Assembly (NCBI GenBank): GCA_951394045.1
Contig: OX595991.1
Coordinates: 2,046,001-2,110,000, forward strand
From: Nitzschia sp. DOCU1
Lineage: Eukaryota > Bacillariophyta > Bacillariophyceae > Bacillariales > Bacillariaceae
DNA length: 64,000 nt
Reading direction: 5' to 3'
Under the pieces are notes generated by a model. That model was not told the origin of the DNA and did no database searches. It was given only the letters and a program-made list of their open reading frames with translations. Shown one piece after another: positions 11,458-21,800 of this stretch (position 1 is the stretch's first letter; every line of letters begins with the position of its first letter). A program made the translations under genes and the position numbers.

Positions 11458-13050
11458 TTAGAATTCTTCAATTGCCTTGACAAGTTTGTCCTTGGTGTCT
11501 TTCAGAACTTGCATGTCCGCATCAGGATCCAGTACCAACGTCGTTGGTTCTCCTTCTTTTGGAGCAAAACCAACGGCAAGCAGCAATTGCTTTCCACCGA
11601 TAAATGGTTTGACCTTGGTCTTGAATGCCTTGTTGTCCATGTTGATCAGTTTGAATTTTTCTTCGTCGGGATTGTCCGCCACATTGCCGACATAGGCTTT
11701 TAGAATTTTGAGACATTTCTCGCCATCGCCACCCGCTCGGTAACTAGAGACCTTTTTGATGTATTCATCGATTTTGCTAATGTCCGCCTTGGCTTTCTTG
11801 GGCTTCGATTGAGTCACAGCCTCGGTGCCATCATCGTATTGAATAGCACTTGGATTATAACCTTCAACTCCCAACGTCGACTTGAGTTTGCCTTGATTAG
11901 ACCGTCGTTCCGCCTTGTCTTTTTCCAATTCGGCCCGAATACGCTCCCGCTCCTTGCGAGCTTCTTCCTTTTCTCTCTTTCGCGCCAACGCATCTCGTTT
12001 ACGCTGTTCCGCTTCCATTTGCTCCCGTGTCTTGGCCATTTCTTTGCCCATGAATCGACGTTGCTTTTCTCGTTCCAATTGTTCATTCTTTTCATTTTCT
12101 TCTCGTTCCGCCCGCTTTGCCTTTAAAAGGTGTTTGATTTCTTCAATTTTGGCAGCCTTTTCTTCTGGCGTGAGTGGTTTGACGGATTGCGTCGATTCTT
12201 CAAAGTCCGAATGACCCGTCTTGTTGGCATGAAGTTCCAAATTAGCCATGTTACTCAACACCTTTCCACATTCATTGCATTTATAGGATTGCGCCTTTTG
12301 CAAAGGACCAGCTGGAATGGGAAAATCAATATCGTCATCGTCTTGATGTTGCAAAAGCCATTCGACCGCCGACTCGACAGTTCCTCCCGACGAGTACAAC
12401 AATCCCTTTTGAGCACGAATCAACGTAAAGCCCATTTCTCCCGTCAAGGTCTTGAGCAATTCAGGGTCCAAATCATCCACGGCATTCTTGACAACAACAC
12501 CAGGTTTGCCTTCTTCTACTTCCATATTGTCATTGCTGGTATCTTCCCGGGGAGTCTTTTCTTCCGTCTCCATGGGAGCTGGGGCTTCTTCTTCTTCCTT
12601 GGCAGCAGCCGCAACAGGCGCCGGGCTTGCCGCACCCAACTTGGCTAGACGCAACTGTCTGGCTTGTTCAGGAGACAGAACGGCAGCTCCACTTCCACCC
12701 AACGCCGTTCCTCCACTGTCAGGCATTTTGGATGAGGCTACAGCATGCTTGCTCACCATTTCTTGAATGGCCGCAAAATTGACGCCTTCCACGCGATCCA
12801 CTTCTTGGCCGCTCACAAAACACACATAGGTAGGAAAGGCTCGTATTTGAAAGGTATGCAAAAAGTCCCCTAAATCACTCTCATAAACATAGCCAAACGC
12901 CAGAGGAGCATCTTTTGCTAACGCTTCCAGCTGGGGTTTACTGGCACGACAAGGACCACACCAATGAGCGCTAAAGGTGACGATACAAGAGGCATGACTT
13001 GCAATAAAATTTTGCAAGTCAGTGGGACTTTCGAGTTCGACTAGAACCAT
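11458..13050 (-). CDS. Thioredoxin-UBA-zinc finger-PUB protein, probable p97/Cdc48 cofactor
   Basis: Single-exon 530-residue protein. An N-terminal thioredoxin domain (about 1-105) has an intact WCGPC active site and the cis-Pro loop FPTYV. A UBA-type domain follows (about 190-240, LLKTLTGEMGF...AVEWLLQHQ), then one C2H2 zinc finger (about 257-280, CNECGKVLSNMANLELHANKTGH). Next is a long Glu/Arg/Lys helix (about 290-400), and a C-terminal PUB domain (about 425-525). UBA plus PUB is the layout of plant and animal p97/Cdc48 and ubiquitin adaptors. The thioredoxin domain at the front would add a redox function to a ubiquitin-handling protein; that link is inference. It ends 16 bp from the convergent transporter gene. 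Confidence 0.85.
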   Translation of the reverse strand: MVLVELESPTDLQNFIASHASCIVTFSAHWCGPCRASKPQLEALAKDAPLAFGYVYESDLGDFLHTFQIRAFPTYVCFVSGQEVDRVEGVNFAAIQEMVSKHAVASSKMPDSGGTALGGSGAAVLSPEQARQLRLAKLGAASPAPVAAAAKEEEEAPAPMETEEKTPREDTSNDNMEVEEGKPGVVVKNAVDDLDPELLKTLTGEMGFTLIRAQKGLLYSSGGTVESAVEWLLQHQDDDDIDFPIPAGPLQKAQSYKCNECGKVLSNMANLELHANKTGHSDFEESTQSVKPLTPEEKAAKIEEIKHLLKAKRAEREENEKNEQLEREKQRRFMGKEMAKTREQMEAEQRKRDALARKREKEEARKERERIRAELEKDKAERRSNQGKLKSTLGVEGYNPSAIQYDDGTEAVTQSKPKKAKADISKIDEYIKKVSSYRAGGDGEKCLKILKAYVGNVADNPDEEKFKLINMDNKAFKTKVKPFIGGKQLLLAVGFAPKEGEPTTLVLDPDADMQVLKDTKDKLVKAIEEF

Positions 13051-13538
13051 GATTTGTCGTTCGGATTAGGAAAGTGTCAGAGAAGATGAGGATGCCACAA
13101 GTTTATTGTAACGTCGCTGGAAGGTTCGCAGTGGACAAATGCAATACAATAGAGATCCAGCAATGAGTAAAGACTCGTTTGTGGTTTGTTCGATAGTGGG
13201 GAAAAGTCCACGATTTCCCGTGGATAGTTCTCGTTGTGTCTCTGCTAGACATTCACGATGATGGGCACGTCCATGGTCGCAGAGTGTCTTGCAGTCGTCT
13301 CTCTATGTACCGCCAACGATAGCAAAAGAACGGTTTCGAAGACCCTCGCGCAAGCGCAGGTAGTCCGTAGTAGTCGCATGAGTCGTTTTCCTAGATGAAC
13401 CAAAATCTTCCGACGCGTGTGTGGTCGGTGACGCAATCGCCACCTTCTCCATACCTGGTAGAGCATTGCATTGATCTTCTTTCACATCCTGCTTGGAGCA
13501 TCGTAGCACTAATCAACGACGACCACAACAACAACAAC
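13051..13538. other. Divergent promoter region
   Basis: This 488-bp gap lies between the thioredoxin-UBA-PUB gene (minus) and the cytochrome b561-type gene (plus). No coding or repeat structure was recognised. Confidence 0.5.
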
Positions 13539-14238
13539 ATGGCGGTGAGTCTTTATTTGAAACACCATGACCCAGGGGGTAATGCTTCCTGAATAGTTCG
13601 AAATGTGCATTGACTCACATGGTTCCTCATTCCCCTGAAAATCGCAAATGGCGTCATTGTTGCAGGACTCCAAACCCAGCTCGCAACGCACCCAAGCTTT
13701 GGTGTTGGCCTTTGTGATTTATTCCTTGGTGGCCGGATATTATGCCGCCGTAGGACCTTCGGGAAAATGGAAGTCTCCCTTTTCGTGGCATCCCTTTTTA
13801 ATGATGGTAGGATTCGTGGGGTGCATGGGCGTAGCCGCCTTGACGAAAAAATTGGGTGGCTACACCAACACCAAAAATCATGGTCTCTTGGCTAATTTGG
13901 GTATTGTGCTAAGTTTGGGTGGCTTTTATGCCATTTACAGCAACAAGAATATGTATGGCCGAGACCATTTTACTTCGACCCATGGCAAGGCGGGATTAGC
14001 TGTGATTTGTATGGCGATTGGAGCGGGCATGGTAGGAGGTATCTTTTTGCATCCGGATTTTGGCATGGACAAGACCAATAAAACGATTCGATTCGCACAC
14101 AAGACTTTTGCAAGATGCCTCTTGGCGGCGGCGTGGGGAACTGCCTTTTATGGATTTTATACACTGACCCAGAAACCACTCGATTTGGCTTTGTTTGGAT
14201 TGCCCATGATTGTCTTGGCGCCCTTTACTTTCATGTAA
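13539..14238 (+). CDS. Cytochrome b561-domain membrane protein (CYB561D-like)
   Basis: The main exon encodes about 190 residues with five to six membrane helices and histidines where haem ligands are expected: FSWHPFLM, KNHGLLAN, TSTHGKAG and RFAHKTF. This matches the short CYB561D1/D2-type transmembrane reductases, which pass electrons from ascorbate or a similar donor across a membrane. Two starts are possible. An ATG at 13648 opens the main exon directly. Alternatively a tiny first exon, ATG GCG at 13539-13544, splices over a GTGAGT...TTGCAG intron (13545-13665) to the same frame. Both give nearly the same protein, differing only in the first few residues. Confidence 0.8.
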
Positions 14239-14251
14239 ATTGACTATAATA

Positions 14252-15049
14252 TTATAATTGAACTAATTGTCCTCTTTTTGTAGAAAAGGCTTGCAGTGTC
14301 GCTTGCCAAATTTCTTTGCTGACACCGCCTGGACAATACCCGACGGTGACACCCAAGTCGGCAACCGACTCGCAATTGCCGTATTCATTATCAAAGAATA
14401 CCATGTCGTCAAAGGAGATATTAGTGGCTTGATTGATGCGATGAAAATGTTGAATCTTGGAGTCTCCCTGCATTTCAATCGGTCCATTCCGAAAGACATC
14501 GTCCAAGACAAATTCGCCATTGTCATGGCTCACAAGAAACTTTTCCAAGAGTTCCTTGGCCCAATGTGGTGCATTCGTTCGAGACGAAATACCGACCAAA
14601 ACATCGCTCCACTTTGGCTCCAAGTAAATTTCCTTCATGACTTCTCGGACATCTTTGAGTAACTTGACGGGCTGACCTCCTACCGTCCGCATGACATTCT
14701 TGTCTTGTTTGCAGGGCGTAAAGGGTGCCCCTTGATTGCCCATGAAATAAATCAACTCGTACATTTCAGGACTCCATAAACATCCATCCAAATCAAAGAC
14801 TACCAATTTGGGTAAGCACATTTCGCCAGTAGAGGAGGATTCGTCGCTATTACTGCTGCTGGTGGAGTACAAGCGAGAATCGGAAACACAATGCGTTGCC
14901 ATTCTTTTACTAGTAGGAGAGTGGATGGGGTGGAGCCCACGAATTCCGACAACTTGTTCACTCATGATTGTTGCAAAGAGAAAGATGGATGTAAGACGAG
15001 CAATCATCCACATTGTACACCAATAGGGGTTCCCGAATCCCCTCAACAT
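14252..15049 (-). CDS. MDP-1-like HAD phosphatase
   Basis: Single-exon, up to 265 residues. The HAD motifs are in order: VVFDLDGCLW (nucleophile and acid Asp), GISSRTNAPHWA, and VFFDNEYGNC. The cap-less layout and the DLDGCLW start fit magnesium-dependent phosphatase-1, a phosphatase of fructosamine or protein-tyrosine type. The first ATG (15049) is followed by in-frame ATGs at 15013 and 15007. From the latter the N-terminus becomes a good signal peptide (IARLTSIFLFATIMSEQVVG), so the protein may enter the secretory pathway or, as in diatoms, an organelle with ER-derived membrane. It ends 13 bp from the convergent cytochrome b561 gene. Confidence 0.8.
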   Translation of the reverse strand: MLRGFGNPYWCTMWMIARLTSIFLFATIMSEQVVGIRGLHPIHSPTSKRMATHCVSDSRLYSTSSSNSDESSSTGEMCLPKLVVFDLDGCLWSPEMYELIYFMGNQGAPFTPCKQDKNVMRTVGGQPVKLLKDVREVMKEIYLEPKWSDVLVGISSRTNAPHWAKELLEKFLVSHDNGEFVLDDVFRNGPIEMQGDSKIQHFHRINQATNISFDDMVFFDNEYGNCESVADLGVTVGYCPGGVSKEIWQATLQAFSTKRGQLVQL

Positions 15050-15323
15050 GTGTCATCATGGTGCCAGCATCCAAAGTTCGGATTTCCTTTCTTTCTCACA
15101 TCTGACTTTTCGATCTCAATGAGTCAGCAGGTCAAAGTAGTCCAATCGGGCGGGACCAACCCAAACCAAACGTCTGTCTGTCCACCCTGCTGCACCATCA
15201 GATCCAACCAAAATTTCCTCCCACTTCGTTCGATACCGAAGGCTTCCATTGCCGCCTCTTTCGAACGCCGCCATCTATTGCCATCACTCTGTTTGGCAGC
15301 ACCCATAATAACTTTTTGAGACA

Positions 15324-16281
15324 ATGCCCGCCTCTGGTGATGCCGCATCCCGCCGTCGGCAAACGCGTCTGCGCCGAGAATATATTTATCGAAAATCTCT
15401 GGAAGGACGAGAGAAAGCCTCCTATGAACAAAAGCGCATCATTCGGGAAGCCTTGGCGGCGGGGAAACCGCTTCCGACAGAAGTTCGCGCCTCTTACGAC
15501 CAACTTCGATCCCAAGTCGACGCAGAAGATATTGCGACAGAAACTCCCAAGACACATATTGATAATGAATACGGAGACGCCGGGTTGCTCGAACCGAAGG
15601 TACGTAGAGTCCGTTCCTCTTTATCGAAAACGATTCCAAAGCGCTGACAATTTATTTTCGCTATAGGTGTGTGTTACAACTTCCCGCGACCCCTCGTCGC
15701 GCCTCAAACAGTTTTGCAAAGAAGTAAAGTTATTGATTCCAAATTCTGTGCGAATCAATAGAGGAAACAATCGAGTGGACGAGTTGATGGAATCCTGCAA
15801 ACAGGCAGAATTTTCCGATATTGTGATTGTGCAAGAAACACGCGGAGAGCCGGATGGTCTGGTAGTTTGTCATTTACCCATGGGTCCGACCGCTTTCTTC
15901 AGTCTCAGCAATGCTGTCTTGCGTCATGATTTGGATCCACCGGCGGCACCCATGTCGGAGGCATACCCGCATATACTTCTTCACAATTTCAATAGTGAGT
16001 TGGGCCGTCGAGTTGGAAATATTCTCAAGTGTCTCTTCCCAGTACCGCGACATGATACAAAACGCGTGGTGACGTTTGCCAACGACCATGATTTTATCTC
16101 CTTCCGACATCACATGTACAGCAAACCATCCCATGAATCCGTGACACTGCACGAGGTCGGTCCGCGATTCGAAATGAGACTCTATCAAATTCGGCTGGGG
16201 ACGCTCGATCAAAAAGAGGCAGAAAATGAATATGTCTTGCGGCCCTACCAGAATACAGCAGCGAAACGCCAGGTTCTCTAA
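15324..16281 (+). CDS. IMP4: IMP4, U3 snoRNP Brix-domain protein
   Basis: Two exons (15324-15599 and 15667-16281) across a 67-bp GT-AG intron give 296 residues, the usual IMP4 length. The N-terminus is RRRQTRLRREYIYRKSLEG, which is typical. The Brix domain starts right after the intron (VCVTTSRDPSSRLKQF) and contains LMESCKQAEFSDIVIVQETRGEPDGL, HLPMGPTAFF and the C-terminal VGPRFEMRLYQIRLGTL. It acts in the small-subunit processome, in 18S rRNA maturation in the nucleolus. The 273-bp gap to the phosphatase on the other strand is a shared promoter region. Confidence 0.95.
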
Positions 16282-16660
16282 ATAGTAGATGCAATACCTT
16301 ATCCGTCCGTACGGATTCGCTGCTTTCATAGTAGCTGGACAGTGCGCACTCTTCGCTGCCTTCATCGCATCGTTCCAGTCCATCGTCAAGGTAGCTCCTA
16401 ACTGGATAGTGCGCAATCTTCGCTGCTTTAAACTAGTAGCCTATTGAATGCAATATCATCTCTCATCTACAGCATCGAGGACACTTGTTGACTCATTCGA
16501 CCAACTGTCTCTCGCTCCCCTCGCGCGCGCGAAATGAAGTGATCCGTCCGTCCGCGCGTGCGTCCGATGAGTTCTCATTTTTCTTTCCCCCTCTTTTTTC
16601 TTTCAACTCCGAATTTTGCTTCCACCTCAGATCTCTCGTCCTTGTTTCTGCGGTTCAACA
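16282..16660. other. Gap between IMP4 and methyltransferase
   Basis: It contains a short direct repeat: 16336-16362 and 16402-16428 share CTGGA.AGTGCGCA.TCTTC with few changes. A CG-dinucleotide run (CGCGCGCGC) lies near 16522. No gene is seen. Confidence 0.6.
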
Positions 16661-16749
16661 ATGGACGTTAACAAAATTCTCCATTTGCTCCCCAAACCAC
16701 TGGAATGACGGGCCCTGCCTCCATTTGTCTGAAGCGAAGCAATTGTTGA
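16661..16749 (+). promoter_or_regulatory. Two overlapping upstream ORFs in the methyltransferase leader
   Basis: ATG at 16661 opens a 15-codon frame ending with TGA at 16706-16708. A second ATG overlaps that stop (ATGA at 16705) and opens a 14-codon frame ending at 16749, eight bases before the main ATG at 16757. If the transcript starts upstream, these would lower initiation at the main start. Confidence 0.45.
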
Positions 16750-16756
16750 CGTTACT

Positions 16757-18229
16757 ATGCGAGCTACCGGTAGTAGGCTATTTCTTGCGTCTCCGTTGTT
16801 GCTTGGGCTATTAGCAGCGACGACGGTTTCGATTGCTGATGCCTTCGTGGGAAATCCGCCAATCCCAGGGTTTGCTCGCGGGCATTCTCGGGTCAGTGTC
16901 GCGCCCGATGGCTTGGCGGTGGATGAGCGCTCGGTAGCATTTGCGCCCAGACCAGGTGCCGACGAGAATGCAATCTTCGAGTGTGACGAGAATGTCGCCT
17001 TTTGGAGGGATTTCCAAATACACGGGTTGGAATCTACGGAACAAAATCTGCAATCCATTGCTACGGTTACAACAAGTTTTCTGCAAGGGGGGGCAGATTC
17101 ACTGTCATACTGGTTGCGCCATGTTGGAAGATCCTCCTACTTTCTAGGCAACGCCCTATTGGGAAACGTGGGCGCCGGCCTCTATGACAGGTTTATGAGT
17201 GGTGATAACAATGGCAGTGGCATTGGCGGGATTTTGCCAATAAACGTGACAGGGCCTGTGGCATCTCGGCTTGTTTTAGAGGCGTTTCTCTGTTACCAAC
17301 AAGACTACGACGCCATCACAGCTGGAGCCTACCGCGAGCCTTGGGACATGCAACCCAACCATCGACAGTCTTCGCCGATCAATGTCATTACCCAGACCAG
17401 TCGTTTCGTAGAAGAAGCGATCGGTACTCTAGCACGTCGTAAACGAGGAAGACAGGAAGATAAGGAAATTTGGATATCAAACGAGGCAGCACCAGGCCTT
17501 TACCCTGATTACTATCGTACGGCCTTTCACTACCAAACGGATGGTTGGATGAGCAGAAAATCCGCTGAAGTCTATGAAACCTCAACAGAAACATTGTTTC
17601 TAGGCCGTCAAGATGCGATGCAACGAACTAGCCTGAAACCTCTTGTCGAGCTGTCCAAGAAAATCCAGGCGGAAGGCCGTCCTATGAAAGTTCTTGAAGT
17701 CGCATGTGGCACTGGCCGCTTCATGACGTTTGTTCGCGACAACCTTCCTTTGAACGCCGAGTACACTGCCGTTGATCTATCCCCGTACTATCTAGATGCA
17801 GCCAGGGAAAACGACAACTACTGGCGCCAGATGAAAAAGGCATCGGAGCGAGGAGCTGCTCGAGACATTGCACCAGCAAAGATTGTTCAAGCGCAAGCTG
17901 AGGACCTTCCGTTTGAGTCCGAAGCATTCGATGCCGTCGTATGTGTTTATCTGTTTCACGAGCTTCCTCGAGAGATCAGAGCCAGGGCAGCATCTGAGAT
18001 GGCTCGAGTCGTTGCTCCAGGAGGAGTTGTCGTTCTTACAGACTCCATTCAGCGTGGTGATCGACCAGTTTTGGACGATTTCATCGGAGGCTTCGGAAAC
18101 TTCAACGAACCCTACTACGAAGATTACGTAAAGGATTTTTTGGCCTCTCATTTTGAAAAGGCTGGACTAAGCCCCTGGACAAAGACAGTACGATCCAGCA
18201 CCAAGTCTCTGGCATTCAAGAAACAATGA
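16757..18229 (+). CDS. SAM-dependent methyltransferase with plastid-type presequence
   Basis: Single-exon, 490 residues. The N-terminus is a signal peptide (RLFLASPLLLGLLAATTVSIADA) followed by Phe (ADA-FVGNPP), the ASAF-like site of diatom plastid import. An unrecognised region of about 250 residues follows. The C-terminal ~190 residues are a class I methyltransferase: VLEVACGTGRFM (motif I, SAM binding), AEYTAVDLSPYYL (motif II), AQAEDLPFESEAFDAVVCVYLFHELP (motifs III-IV), then RVVAPGGVVVLTDS. The order and spacing are like UbiE/MPBQ-type quinone methyltransferases, but the substrate cannot be told. Two short uORFs precede the start. Confidence 0.85.
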   Translation: MRATGSRLFLASPLLLGLLAATTVSIADAFVGNPPIPGFARGHSRVSVAPDGLAVDERSVAFAPRPGADENAIFECDENVAFWRDFQIHGLESTEQNLQSIATVTTSFLQGGADSLSYWLRHVGRSSYFLGNALLGNVGAGLYDRFMSGDNNGSGIGGILPINVTGPVASRLVLEAFLCYQQDYDAITAGAYREPWDMQPNHRQSSPINVITQTSRFVEEAIGTLARRKRGRQEDKEIWISNEAAPGLYPDYYRTAFHYQTDGWMSRKSAEVYETSTETLFLGRQDAMQRTSLKPLVELSKKIQAEGRPMKVLEVACGTGRFMTFVRDNLPLNAEYTAVDLSPYYLDAARENDNYWRQMKKASERGAARDIAPAKIVQAQAEDLPFESEAFDAVVCVYLFHELPREIRARAASEMARVVAPGGVVVLTDSIQRGDRPVLDDFIGGFGNFNEPYYEDYVKDFLASHFEKAGLSPWTKTVRSSTKSLAFKKQ

Positions 18230-18524
18230 CGTTTTGGCCTGCTACTTCCATCAACTCATAGTCTTCTAATGAGATAGTTTGCTTGATAGTGCTGATCCCT
18301 AGCCTAACTTCGAAAACGGATCTTTTGCCTACTACTAGAAAGAGAAAACTGGTTTTCTGTAAAGCATGGAAGCGCTGCTTTTGGCTCGACTGAGAAGTCG
18401 TCGGGCGAGAACTGTGACTTGGTAGTCAAGGGGGTCGGCTGTGCATTTTTTCTCTTTTCCCCTTCGCCGAAAACTCAAAAAGATACGCGTGGATGATGGC
18501 CAAAAAGTGCCCGACTCGCTATGT

Positions 18525-18530
18525 CTGCCT
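18525..18530. repeat. Target-site duplication, left copy
   Basis: CTGCCT directly precedes the left LTR and is found again directly after the right LTR at 25188-25193. Copia elements usually make 5-bp duplications, so one base may be coincidence. Confidence 0.85.
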
Positions 18531-18844
18531 TGTTAAAATAACCGGTTCGTAAACAGGTTATGGGCTTGCTTTTAGAACGTTTGGTTCTTAGTATTATGAG
18601 CTCGTTTGAGCATCTACTTTCTAATCTTACGATCTTTCGATCGTGCGTTTCTTGATCTTGCGGAAGCTAATCTGAGTCTTGACGGAAGTCCTTACGATCT
18701 TGTCGCTTCCGCAAGACTAGCTCTCCTCCGGATCCTAGTCGTTCTGCGAGTAGCACTGAGTCGTGATCCTCAGTCGATTCGAGTCACTAGTCGACTCGTA
18801 CGAATGGCCTTCAAACCATCCATTCGAATCGCCGTAATCGAACA
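18531..18844 (-). repeat. 3' LTR of the Copia element
   Basis: 314 bp, beginning TGTTAAAATAACC and ending ATCGAACA on the plus strand (TG...CA ends). It looks identical to 24874-25187. The adjoining polypurine tract fixes its inner border. Confidence 0.95.
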
Positions 18845-18860
18845 CTCCCTCTTTTGATTG
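18845..18860 (-). promoter_or_regulatory. Polypurine tract
   Basis: On the coding strand the bases just before the 3' LTR read AAAAGAGGGAG, the usual plus-strand DNA primer of an LTR retrotransposon. Confidence 0.8.
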
Positions 18861-18879
18861 CCATGAGTTGAGTCGCCTC

Positions 18880-21800
18880 CTACCATCCCATTATCATCTT
18901 TCGGAACTTTGCGACAGCGTCTTCGTTTAGCGGCTTCGTCAATAGGTCTGCCGGTTGCTCCAAGGTATCAATCTTGTGGATTGAGATCTCGCCATTGTCG
19001 ACGTATGATCTGAAGTGGTGTAGCCTGCAATTAAGGTGCTTCGTTCTTGGTCGGAACTTTGCTACCTTCGCAATCTCCAATGCTCCAGTATTGTCCTCGA
19101 ATACCCTGCAATGTACCCTTGCTGCCGTCGCGTCGATTGGTATGCCTTCGCTTAGCATTTCCTTAAATAGGCTGATGATTGGAATTGCGTCTCGTAGCGG
19201 GTAGGAAATGCCCGTGTATTCGCTTTCCGTGCTTGATAGTGCTACCTCTGTTTGAAGTTGCGATTTCCAGAGGATTGGACATCCGGCATACATAATTAGG
19301 TAGCCATGCCTGGATCGCGCCGTGTCTCTATCATCCGTTTCGTCTTGGTCCCAATTTCCTGCAAAATCTGCGTCGACAAAGACTTCCAACCCTCGTTCTG
19401 CCGTAGGTTTCAGAATCATGCCTTTATCCCTTGTTCCCTTCAGATAACGTGCAACCCAGCGTATCGCTTCTCCATGCTCCTTCTTAGGGCAGGTGGAGAA
19501 TCTCGCGCATTGATGTGTTATGTACGCAATGTCTGGTCGAGAACCCTTTTCGAGATAATTCAACTTACCGATGACCGATCGATAATTGAACGAGTTGTCA
19601 AAGTCATCCGATTTGGAATGTCTCGACAATAATTTTGATGATGCAGCTGGTGTCGTTCGCGAACCCGTGTTCTCCGGCATCTTGAGGTCCTGGATGATTT
19701 GATCGATTAAATGAGGTTGAGTCAAATGAATCGATCCATCTGGTTTCCTGTCGATGTTGACGCCTTCGATCGTGATGTTGAGTTTGGCGTGCTTGATGTC
19801 TTCTATCGCCTTGTTCACCTCGTCTAGGTCGGGTCCAGCAAGGATCGAATCGTCGGTGTAAAGTACGTACATCACGTTGCCGCGATAGAACACGCACTCG
19901 TCGACTTCGGATCGCTTGAATCCCACCTTGTTGATGAGAATGTCCGAAAGGTACTTATACCAAACACGACTTGATTGCTTTTGGCCATATACGTTCCTAT
20001 GTAGTCGCAATACATAGTCCTTGGTGTTCCCTTCTCGAATACTGAATCCCCGTGGTATCTCCATGTAGATCTCCCTCTCGACGGGCGCTTGGGGAAATGC
20101 CAGTACGTAGTCGATCTGCCGCGTGTGCCAATTGTGTAGCGCGGAAAGTATCAATAAGGTCCTAATGGAATTCCAGCTCGCGACAGGGGCATATGTTTGG
20201 TTATAATGCTGTCCGTACTTCATCCGTGACCCATCGATGTTGAGTCGTGCCTTGTATTTCTTGATTTGTCTCGTTCGAATGTCACGCTTGCGCTTCATTT
20301 GCCACACGGCAGGAAGTACTGGTACTCCCTCTCGAACTTCCGATCGATGAACGACCGTGAAGTTTCCATTCTGTAGTTGATCGTCCCATTCCTTCTGCAT
20401 CGCTTTCTTGAATTGCGCCGCATCCGGTTCCTTCATCGCCTGGTGGTGGTACATGGTATCCGGATCTGCCGTCGCCTTGAAAACTTGGAGTGGGTCTAGT
20501 TCCGGCGATCCTGCGTAGTTAGGAAACATCGCCTGTAGAACAAATATTTCGCCTTGTATATCCCCTGCAGTGGCTATGGATAGTTCAGCCATCATCGCTT
20601 CGATGATCTGCGTCGGAGTAGTCTGCTGGGTCCCGTCGGCTCGGGATTCGTCCGCTGGTTGTCCGCTGTCCGACGTCGCATTCCGTTCGTTGTCCGTCAT
20701 TGTTCGTTCCGGCTGACGGCCAGACTGATCTGGTCCTGAAGAGTCTTCTTGTGTCGCCAAGTGACTATCATTGGCATGTACTCGAGTATTCCCTGCCCCT
20801 TCGTTCGTGGCAGGGACTTCAGCTTCACTAGCTGGATCCGACGTCTTACGCCTCTTAGCTGGCCTCGTTGTAGTAGAGGTTTCCTTAGCTAGGGCTCCCT
20901 CTGGCTCTTGTAGTTCCTCGTTTCTCCTGAATATAGACTCTGATGAAGGGCGCTTCTTCTTTGTCGATGGCGCCGTCTTCTTCGTTGCAAGGAAACCGGC
21001 CTTCTGTTGCCAGGTGGTGTGGAACTCGTCTTCCCTTACTGTTCGAAAGCTTGGGTCGAATGCCACGTGGAATTGCGGCGATACTAGTCCAGTCATTCGA
21101 TCCAGTACCAATGCCACATTCCTTCCATGGTATGGTGACCTACCGAGGTATACACCTACCTTCGATCGGTACTCCCACTTATGGTGTATCCCTTTTCCTG
21201 TCTGTAGGGCGTTCTCCAACACATATACCGGACATCCGAATGGCATCCAGTGTTTAGTGTTGGTTTGGACCGATGACCCTGAGAATAATTGCAGTGGGGA
21301 TAGCCCGTCTTTTCGCTTTAAGTTGGGCGTCTCATTAATGGCTTCGCAGGACATACGTAACGCGTAGGGCCATAGATTCACTGTCGACTGCATTCTCCAT
21401 CGTCTGTCCATGTGTATGAGCTGCGACCTCGTTAGGTCTTGCAGCGACCGTATGCGTCTTTCCGCCAGTCCGTTCGAATGGTGTGCGTTGACTCCCGCGA
21501 AGGTGAGCGTCTGCCGATTCGCTCGGCATTCGTCTACCCACTTATTGGCTCGGAAGATTCCGTTGTCCGCGTGGTATGCCAACACCTTCACTCCAAATTG
21601 GCTTGCATATGCCTCAAACGCCTTCTTACCGGCTATTGTTTCATCCGCGTCGGCCGCCTTCTGTAAGTAAACGTACGACAGTCCTGAGTATTGGTCGACA
21701 TAAACCGTTGCGTAACGGTATCGCTTTGTTGTCAGTCTTCCAGTCATTTGCGCAATGAGTCCCGGTGCCGGCGAGACAAGCTGGTCGACTGATACGACTT

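Noticed and set aside
11809..12766. Several plus-strand ORFs of 100-170 residues
   Set aside because: Antisense shadows of the charged helix in the thioredoxin-UBA-PUB gene.
18606..18857. Open frame repeated at 24949-25359
   Set aside because: It lies inside the LTR on the non-coding strand; the identical frame in both LTRs only reflects LTR identity.
20771..21367. 198-residue plus-strand ORF within the Copia element
   Set aside because: Antisense to the intact Pol frame.
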